Shown here: positions 58,497 through 64,000 of the stretch, in pieces
Numbering within the stretch: the stretch's first letter is position 1
How the letters are laid out: every line of letters starts with the position of its first letter
Origin: Sodalis sp. dw_96
Lineage (GTDB): Bacteria; Pseudomonadota; Gammaproteobacteria; Enterobacterales; Enterobacteriaceae
Assembly (NCBI RefSeq): GCF_018449575.1
Contig: NZ_JAAVUT010000015.1
Coordinates: 1 to 64,000 of the forward strand
Reading direction: 5' to 3'
DNA length: 64,000 nucleotides
Program-made: the position numbers and the translations under genes
The notes under the pieces: model-generated
Told to the model about the DNA's origin: nothing
Databases searched by the model: none
What the model saw: the letters and a program-made list of their open reading frames with translations, nothing else

Positions 58497-59375
58497 ATGA
58501 GCGACGACCATTCGCAAAGCAATGACAGCCCCAGTCCCAAAAAAGGCTTTTTTACCCTTATCCTTAATCAACTATTTCACGGTGAACCCAAAAATCGTAA
58601 TGATTTGCTGGAACTTATCCGCGATTCGGAACAAAACGAGCTGATAGACCCCGATACCCGCGATATGCTGGAGGGCGTAATGGACATCGCCGAACAGCGC
58701 GTCAGGGATATCATGATCCCCCGTTCACAGATTGTGACGCTGAAAAACAACCAGTCCCTGGAAGAGTGTCTTGATGTCATTATCGAATCCGCTCACTCCC
58801 GTTTTCCGGTGATAAGCGAGGATAAGGATCATATCGAGGGGATCCTGATGGCCAAGGACCTGCTGCCGTTTATGCTCAGCAATTCCCAGCCTTTCAGCAT
58901 GGATAAAGTATTGCGCCCCGCGGTGGTGGTGCCGGAAAGCAAGCGGGTCGATCGCATGCTCAAGGAATTTCGCTCTCAGCGCTATCACATGGCCATCGTC
59001 ATCGATGAGTTCGGCGGCGTCTCGGGCCTGGTGACCATTGAGGATATCCTGGAGCTGATTGTCGGCGAAATCGAAGATGAATACGATGACGAGGAAGACC
59101 GGGACATTCGCCAGCTTAACCGTCATACCTTTACCATTCGCGCCCTTACCCCCATTGAAGATTTCAACGACGCGTTCGGCACCCATTTCAGCGACGAGGA
59201 AGTGGATACCATCGGCGGTCTGGTGATGCAGGCGTTCGGCCATTTGCCGGCCCGCGGCGAAACCATTGAAATTGACGACTATGTGTTTAAGGTTGCCATG
59301 GCCGACAGTAGACGGATTATTCAGGTTCATGTCAAAATCCCCGACGATTCACCTCAACCCATAATGGAAGAATAA
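58497..59375 (+). CDS. ybeX: CorC/YbeX family CBS-domain protein
   Basis: A 292-residue cytoplasmic protein with two CBS domains (about 65-190; [14 protein letters not shown] and [22 protein letters not shown]) and a C-terminal CorC_HlyC transporter-associated domain. Named CorC for a proposed link with magnesium/cobalt efflux by CorA; recent work ties YbeX to ribosome metabolism, which fits its position after ybeY. It starts 29 bases after ybeY. Confidence 0.96.
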   Translation: MSDDHSQSNDSPSPKKGFFTLILNQLFHGEPKNRNDLLELIRDSEQNELIDPDTRDMLEGVMDIAEQRVRDIMIPRSQIVTLKNNQSLEECLDVIIESAHSRFPVISEDKDHIEGILMAKDLLPFMLSNSQPFSMDKVLRPAVVVPESKRVDRMLKEFRSQRYHMAIVIDEFGGVSGLVTIEDILELIVGEIEDEYDDEEDRDIRQLNRHTFTIRALTPIEDFNDAFGTHFSDEEVDTIGGLVMQAFGHLPARGETIEIDDYVFKVAMADSRRIIQVHVKIPDDSPQPIMEE

Positions 59376-59382
59376 TTTTTAC

Positions 59383-60924
59383 ATGGTTATCGCCGAGCGA
59401 TCTAAACGCCAGTGGCTGCGTATGCTGCTGGCGCTGTTAACGGGTGCCTGCGGCACCCTTGCTTTTTCACCTTATGATTTCTGGCCCGCGGCGCTCTTGT
59501 CATTAGCCGGTCTGCTGGCGGTAGGTTTAAACCGGACGCCACGCCAGGCCGCTTGGCTTGGTTTTATCTGGGGTTTTGGCCTGTTCGGCAGCGGCATGAA
59601 CTGGATTTATGTCAGTATCGCCCAATTCGGCGGCCTTCCCGGAGCGGTTAATGTCGGTTTGGTGGTGATACTGGCGGCCTATCTGGCGCTTTACCCGATG
59701 CTGTTCAGCGGCCTGCTGGCGCGCATCTGGCCGGCCACCACGGTATGGCGGCTGGCGCTGGGCGCGCCGGTGCTGTGGCAGATTACGGAATTCCTGCGCG
59801 GCTGGGTGCTCACCGGCTTACCCTGGCTGCAGTTCGGCTACACGCAAATCGACGGTCCCCTCAAGGGCCTGGCGCCGCTGTTCGGCGTCGAGTCCCTGAC
59901 CTTCGTACTGATGGCCGTCAGCGGCCTGCTGGTGGCCTCCCTGGCGCTGCGGGGTCCATTGACGGCGGTTTGCGGGCTGGCGCTCTTGCTGCTGCCCTGG
60001 CCGCTAAGCAACCTGCGCTGGTATACCCCCGTGGAAGCGCGGGCGATTAATGTTGCCATGGTGCAGGGGAACATCGCCCAATCCCTGAAGTGGGACGCCG
60101 ATCAGGTGCGCCCGACGCTGGATATTTATCTTAACCACAGCCGCCCGGCCCTGGGAAAAGCGCAAATCATCATCTGGCCCGAATCGGCGATCCCGGATGA
60201 CGAGCTGGATCAGAACCGGTTTCTGCTGACGCTGGACGGATTGCTGCGGGACGAGCATAGCAGTCTTATTACCGGCATTATCGATTCGCGTCCGTCTCCG
60301 GCCGGGGACCGGTATTACAACAGTATTGTGGTGCTGGGGGAAAATACCCCTTACCATTACCCGAGCCCGAATCGCTACGCCAAATATCACCTGGTGCCTT
60401 TTGGCGAATTTGTACCCTTTGAAAAGCTGTTGCGCCCGTTGGCGCCGTTATTCAACCTGCCGATGTCCTCCTTCAGCCGCGGCAATTATATCCAGCCGCA
60501 GCTCAACGTGGCCGGAATGAAACTGACGGCGGCCATCTGCTACGAAATTGTCCTGGGTTCTCAGGTGAGGGATAATTTCCGTCCCGATACCGATTTTCTG
60601 CTGACCATCTCCAATGACGCCTGGTTCGGCCACTCCATCGGACCGTGGCAGCATTTTCAGATGGCGCGGATGCGCTCCCTGGAACTGGGACGCCCGCTGC
60701 TGCGCAGTACCAATAACGGCGTGACGGCGGTAATCGGCGCAGACGGTAAAATCAATGCGCAGTTGCCTCAATTTACCCGCGACGTGCTCAGCGCCAGGGT
60801 AACGCCCACTACCGGCATGACGCCCTATGCCCGTTTCGGCGATTGGCCGCTGTGGATAGTCACACTGCTGCTGGGCTTTACGGCGCTGGTATTCGGCCGC
60901 CGCCGGCAAACGCGGTTTTTATAG
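59383..60924 (+). CDS. lnt: Apolipoprotein N-acyltransferase
   Basis: Inner-membrane enzyme for the last step of lipoprotein maturation. It has 513 residues (E. coli 512), with six or more N-terminal membrane helices and a periplasmic nitrilase-like domain. The catalytic glutamate is in IIWPESAIP, the lysine in [15 protein letters not shown] and the cysteine in [10 protein letters not shown]. It is seven bases after ybeX, so co-transcribed. Confidence 0.97.
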   Translation: MVIAERSKRQWLRMLLALLTGACGTLAFSPYDFWPAALLSLAGLLAVGLNRTPRQAAWLGFIWGFGLFGSGMNWIYVSIAQFGGLPGAVNVGLVVILAAYLALYPMLFSGLLARIWPATTVWRLALGAPVLWQITEFLRGWVLTGLPWLQFGYTQIDGPLKGLAPLFGVESLTFVLMAVSGLLVASLALRGPLTAVCGLALLLLPWPLSNLRWYTPVEARAINVAMVQGNIAQSLKWDADQVRPTLDIYLNHSRPALGKAQIIIWPESAIPDDELDQNRFLLTLDGLLRDEHSSLITGIIDSRPSPAGDRYYNSIVVLGENTPYHYPSPNRYAKYHLVPFGEFVPFEKLLRPLAPLFNLPMSSFSRGNYIQPQLNVAGMKLTAAICYEIVLGSQVRDNFRPDTDFLLTISNDAWFGHSIGPWQHFQMARMRSLELGRPLLRSTNNGVTAVIGADGKINAQLPQFTRDVLSARVTPTTGMTPYARFGDWPLWIVTLLLGFTALVFGRRRQTRFL

Positions 60925-60931
60925 AGCAAAC

Positions 60932-60951
60932 GGCGGGCGAACCTGCCCGCC
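60932..60951 (+). terminator. GC-rich hairpin after lnt
   Basis: GGCGGGC-GAACCT-GCCCGCC, eight bases after the lnt stop. No T-run follows, so it is a weak terminator or a stabilising hairpin before the next gene. Confidence 0.4.
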
Positions 60952-60970
60952 TATTACCGAAGAGAATGCC

Positions 60971-61555
60971 ATGACGCCCGATCCCCGTTATCTGCTTACC
61001 GATCCCGCCCAACTGCGCGAACATTATGCGCAGCCCGCAAAAGGGGTGGTGCTAAAGCAAATTGACCATATTGACGACTATGGACGGCGGCTCATCGCCT
61101 TATCGCCTTTTATGGTCCTTGGCACCCTCGGCGCCCGGGGTATCGACTGCTCTCCCAAAGGCGGCGAACCCGGTTTTGTACAGGTCGAGGACACCAAGAC
61201 GTTGTTATTGCCCGACCGCGCCGGCAACAATCGCCTTGACGGCCTGAACAACCTTCTGCAAAACCCGTATGTGGGCATGCTGTTCCTGATCCCGGGCTGG
61301 CAAGAGACGTTCCGGGTTAACGGCCGTGGGTGTATCTCCGTCGACCCGGCGTTATGTCAACGTTTCCCGCTGAATGGACACCCGGCAAAAAGCGTCATTT
61401 GTATCGAAGTAGACGAAGCCTTTATTCATTGCGGCCGGGCCGTCGGCTTTGCCGACCTCTGGAATCCCGAAAAACATCCCGACCCGGCACGGATCCCCAA
61501 GCCAATGGATATTTTCAAAGCTCATGTGGCCTTATCGTCCCTTGACGCTAAATAA
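60971..61555 (+). CDS. Pyridoxamine 5'-phosphate oxidase-like FMN-binding protein
   Basis: A 194-residue cytoplasmic protein of the split-barrel PPOX class, like the MSMEG_1061/DR2398-type group. Visible pattern: FMVLGTLGARGIDCSPKGGEPGF near the N-terminus, LLPDRAGNNRLDGLNNLLQNP (in part: DRAGNNRLDGLNNL) and VGMLFLIPG, where FMN phosphate contacts are expected. The substrate is unknown. It lies 46 bases after lnt on the same strand, in a place where E. coli has no gene, so it is a local insertion. Confidence 0.85.
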   Translation: MTPDPRYLLTDPAQLREHYAQPAKGVVLKQIDHIDDYGRRLIALSPFMVLGTLGARGIDCSPKGGEPGFVQVEDTKTLLLPDRAGNNRLDGLNNLLQNPYVGMLFLIPGWQETFRVNGRGCISVDPALCQRFPLNGHPAKSVICIEVDEAFIHCGRAVGFADLWNPEKHPDPARIPKPMDIFKAHVALSSLDAK

Positions 61556-61893
61556 GATACCAAGCATGTAAATAATGACTTTGGCATAGATTTTGCTCCA
61601 TAATCAGGCGATAGTCGTTAAAAACTGTTTTTTGTTGAGATAATTCCGCCCGAAATGCGCCGCAATGGTGCATTTTACGCACTCTTATTGTGCGAAACCG
61701 GTCATGACGCCGTATTTTGGTGCGCTTAATCTCACAAAACACAAACTTTTTGATTTCAAAGAATTTACAATCGACTATTTTTAATAAAGTTTGGTTTGGT
61801 TTTACGCTTTAAGCTCTCAACGCTTAACGTGATACTCATGGTTACGGGCTGCTCATTCCACCAGCACCGTAATGACAGCAAAGGAGTTGGAAG
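61556..61893 (+). other. gltI upstream region
   Basis: 338 AT-rich bases with no gene. An NtrC-like dyad and a GG-N10-GC pattern are listed separately. AAGGAG lies 8 bases before the gltI ATG. Confidence 0.5.
61656..61681 (+). promoter_or_regulatory. Candidate NtrC site overlapping a sigma54-type pattern
   Basis: TGCGCC-GCAAT-GGTGCA (61656-61672) matches the NtrC consensus TGCACC-N5-GGTGCA except for one base. Overlapping it, TGGTGCATTTTACGCA has GG and GC ten bases apart, the sigma54 -24/-12 spacing. Only one reading can be right; the NtrC site is the better match. E. coli gltIJKL has been reported as nitrogen-controlled. Confidence 0.4.
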
Positions 61894-62790
61894 ATGCAAA
61901 TGCGCAAAGTGGCTTTATCATTACTGATTTTGGGTATGGCGGGAAGCATGGCCCATGCGGAAGACCTGACCGGCACACTGAAAAAGATCAAAGACAGCGG
62001 CGTGGTGGTGGTGGGCCATCGTGAGTCTTCGGTACCCTTCTCTTATTATGATAATCAGCAAAAAGTGGTGGGTTATTCGCAGAATTATTCCGATGCTATC
62101 GTGGCCGCCATCAAGAAAAAAATCGATGCGCCTAATCTGCAGGTGAAATATCTGCCTATCAGCTCGCAAAATCGTATTCCGCTGCTGCAAAACGGCACTT
62201 ATGATTTTGAATGCAGTTCGACCACTAACAATCTGGAACGCCAAAAACAGGTGGATTTCTCCAATACCCTGTTTGTTATCGGCACCCGGCTTGCGGTTAA
62301 AAAGGGCAGCGGAATCAAAGACTTCTCCGACCTTGCGGGTAAAACGGTGGTGGTGACCGCCGGTACCACCTCAGAAGTGCTGATCAATAAACTGAACGAC
62401 GAAAAGCACATGAATATGCGCATTATCTCCACCAAGGATCACGGCGACTCGTTCCGTACGCTGGAAACCGGCCGTGCGGCGGCCTTTATGCTGGACGATG
62501 CCTTGCTGGCCGGCGAACGCGCCAAATCCAAAAACCCGTCCGAGTGGGAGATAGTCGGTACGCCGCAATCAAAAGAAGCCTATGGCTGCATGCTGCGTAA
62601 AGACGACACGCAGTTTAAAAAATTGATGGATGACACCATTGTCTCCATCCAAACCTCCGGCCAGGCGGCAAAATGGTATGACACCTGGTTCAAACAGCCG
62701 ATTCCGCCGAAGAATATGAATATGAATTTCGAGATGTCCTCTGACGTCAAGCAGCTTTTCAAAACCCCCAACGACAAAGCCGTAAACTAA
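61894..62790 (+). CDS. gltI: Glutamate/aspartate ABC transporter periplasmic binding protein
   Basis: Periplasmic receptor of the GltIJKL importer, 298 residues (E. coli 302). The signal peptide runs to about A22 (MAHA-EDL). The mature part begins DLTGTLKKIKDSGVVVVGHRESSVPFSYYD (in part: VVVGHRESSVPFSY), a typical polar amino-acid-binding fold. An ATG six bases downstream (61900) is an alternative start. It is followed by a terminator-like hairpin before gltJ, as in E. coli. Confidence 0.96.
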   Translation: MQMRKVALSLLILGMAGSMAHAEDLTGTLKKIKDSGVVVVGHRESSVPFSYYDNQQKVVGYSQNYSDAIVAAIKKKIDAPNLQVKYLPISSQNRIPLLQNGTYDFECSSTTNNLERQKQVDFSNTLFVIGTRLAVKKGSGIKDFSDLAGKTVVVTAGTTSEVLINKLNDEKHMNMRIISTKDHGDSFRTLETGRAAAFMLDDALLAGERAKSKNPSEWEIVGTPQSKEAYGCMLRKDDTQFKKLMDDTIVSIQTSGQAAKWYDTWFKQPIPPKNMNMNFEMSSDVKQLFKTPNDKAVN

Positions 62791-62930
62791 TAACGACTAT
62801 AAGGACGGGTGACTCCCCGTCCTCTCGATTGCTTGAGGTCCCGGACAGACAGACATGCCGCGGCCGTTCCCCGCAGTATGAAAATGGTGGTCTTCATCAA
62901 TCTTCAGGGTAGCGATGCTACCCTTTTTTC
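62791..62930 (+). ncRNA. Possible SroC-like RNA in the gltI-gltJ gap
   Basis: E. coli and Salmonella release the GcvB-sponge RNA SroC from the gltI-gltJ region, ending at an intrinsic terminator. Here the 152-base gap is similar in layout. A hairpin GGACGGG/CCCGTCC lies at 62803-62822, then an unstructured part. A strong terminator GGGTAGC-GA-GCTACCC with six T follows at 62908-62929. The sequence itself does not look like E. coli SroC, so the call rests on position and structure. Confidence 0.4.
62908..62929 (+). terminator. Terminator between gltI and gltJ
   Basis: A 7-bp stem (GGGTAGC/GCTACCC) followed by TTTTTT. It probably lets gltI be made in excess over gltJK and may define the 3' end of a small RNA. 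Confidence 0.75.
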
Positions 62931-62942
62931 CCGGAGTTTTTT

Positions 62943-63683
62943 ATGTCTATAAATTGGGACTGGGGCATTTTTTTTGAAGCCGCCCCTTTCGGCAACACCA
63001 CTTATCTCGGCTGGTTATGGTCGGGATTTGAAGTGACCGTCGCGGTCTCTTTTTGCGCCTGGGTTATCGCGTTGCTGGTGGGATCGCTGTTCGGCATCCT
63101 GCGCACCGTGCCGAACCGTTTCCTTTCCGCCTTGGGCACCTGTTATGTGGAGCTGTTTCGCAATGTGCCCCTGATCGTGCAGTTTTTTATCTGGTATCTG
63201 GTGGTCCCTGAACTCTTGCCTGTACATATCGGGATGTGGTTCAAGTCGGAGCTGGATCCGAATATACAATTTTTTGTCTCGTCGATGATTTGCCTTGGCC
63301 TGTTCACCGCCGCCCGTATTTGCGAGCAGGTGCGCTCAGGCATACAGTCCTTGCCGTCGGGTCAGCGGGCCGCCGGGTTGGCCATGGGGCTGACCTTGGC
63401 CCAGACCTACCGCTATGTTCTGTTGCCCAGCGCCTATCGGGTCATCCTGCCGCCCATGACCTCGGAAATGTTGAACCTGGTAAAAAATTCCGCGGTGGCC
63501 TCCACCATCGGCCTGGTGGAGATGGCGGCGCAGGCCGGCAAGCTGCTTGATTACTCCGCACACGCCTATGAATCCTTCACCGCCATCACGGTGGGTTATC
63601 TGATCATCAACGCGGTCATTATGTTTGCCATGCACCTGGTTGAGAGAAAAGTACGCTTGCCCGGTCATGTAGGAGGTAAATGA
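62943..63683 (+). CDS. gltJ: Glutamate/aspartate ABC transporter permease GltJ
   Basis: His/Glu/Gln/Arg/opine-type inner-membrane permease, 246 residues, as in E. coli. It starts [21 protein letters not shown]. Helices carry [16 protein letters not shown] and the EAA-like loop [24 protein letters not shown] (in part: [14 protein letters not shown]). Its stop overlaps the gltK start. Confidence 0.97.
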   Translation: MSINWDWGIFFEAAPFGNTTYLGWLWSGFEVTVAVSFCAWVIALLVGSLFGILRTVPNRFLSALGTCYVELFRNVPLIVQFFIWYLVVPELLPVHIGMWFKSELDPNIQFFVSSMICLGLFTAARICEQVRSGIQSLPSGQRAAGLAMGLTLAQTYRYVLLPSAYRVILPPMTSEMLNLVKNSAVASTIGLVEMAAQAGKLLDYSAHAYESFTAITVGYLIINAVIMFAMHLVERKVRLPGHVGGK

Positions 63684-64000
63684 TGTACCAATTTGACTGG
63701 AGTTCTATTGGCCCCAGTATGCCCTATATGCTGCAGGGTATGGCATTAACGCTGAAAATCACCTTTACAGCGGTTTTTGTCGGCATTGTCTGGGGCACCG
63801 TCCTGGCGGTCATGCGCCTGTCGTCATTCAAGCCCGTCAGCTGGCTGGCAAAAATTTACGTCAATCTGTTCCGTTCCATACCTTTGCTGATGGTGCTGTT
63901 ATGGTTTTACCTGGTGGTGCCCAGCTTCCTGCAAAGAGTGATGGGACTGTCGCCAAAAACCGATATCCGGCTGATTTCGGCCTTGGTGGCTTTTTCCCTG
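63683..64000 (+). CDS. gltK: Glutamate/aspartate ABC transporter permease GltK, partial
   Basis: The first 106 residues of the second permease; the window ends inside the gene. AGGAGG precedes two adjacent ATGs. The second ([21 protein letters not shown]) matches E. coli GltK, with [32 protein letters not shown] and [18 protein letters not shown]. gltL is expected beyond the window. Confidence 0.96.
   Translation, partial: MYQFDWSSIGPSMPYMLQGMALTLKITFTAVFVGIVWGTVLAVMRLSSFKPVSWLAKIYVNLFRSIPLLMVLLWFYLVVPSFLQRVMGLSPKTDIRLISALVAFSL

Overview
The window is a chromosomal segment of a gammaproteobacterium of the order Enterobacterales. Almost every housekeeping protein matches its Escherichia coli counterpart in length and key motifs. 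The gene order follows the E. coli 14-16 min region from sucD to gltK, read in the opposite direction. The high-GC background, the repeats and the set of inserted and missing genes point to a lineage other than Escherichia (perhaps Pectobacteriaceae or Sodalis-like), but the sequence alone does not fix the genus.

Layout. 0-12 kb: the TCA cluster sdhCDAB-sucABCD on the minus strand, divergent from gltA, with a long shared regulatory gap. 12-17.5 kb: a 5-oxoproline (pyroglutamate) block on the minus strand: pxpB-pxpC-pxpA, a DUF969/DUF979 membrane pair that is the presumed 5-oxoproline transporter, and pcp. 17.6-22.3 kb: ybgI, phr, ybgA, then kdpE without kdpFABC or kdpD, then a small EamA transporter. 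22.3-29.6 kb: an AT-richer accessory island where E. coli has speF-potE. It holds an unrecognised 823-residue protein, a PadR regulator with a 14-residue repeat tract, an ABC exporter broken by two frameshifts, and an NAD-dependent epimerase. 29.8-35 kb: pgm, seqA, ybfF, ybfE, fldA, fur. 35.4-41.4 kb: a complete D-allose operon alsR-alsBACEK in the place of E. coli chiPQ. 41.4-51.3 kb: glnS, nagE/nagBAC (nagD missing) and asnB. 52.0-52.7 kb: a six-tRNA operon Met-Leu-Gln-Gln-Met-Gln. 53.2-64 kb: a PH/SHOCT protein, ubiF, miaB-phoL-ybeY-ybeX-lnt, a PPOX-type flavoprotein, and gltIJ with the start of gltK (cut by the window end).

Function. The core is central metabolism (a TCA arm fed by gltA), amino-sugar use (nag genes under NagC and probably CRP), allose use, glutamate/aspartate uptake and pyroglutamate salvage. 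The last returns glutamate released by Pcp and PxpABC.

Non-coding structure is unusually rich. A hairpin-bearing tandem-repeat family occurs at three loci (1-220, 6667-6951, 51324-51780). A large palindromic element occurs twice with covarying arms (about 12.2 and 43.4 kb). There is a full-length 127-bp ERIC element and two ERIC remnants, 37-bp and 17-bp minisatellites, and a 42-bp coding minisatellite in padR. I saw no phage, IS transposase or CRISPR array. No single item proves a new system; the best candidates for new biology are the accessory island and the two structured repeat families.
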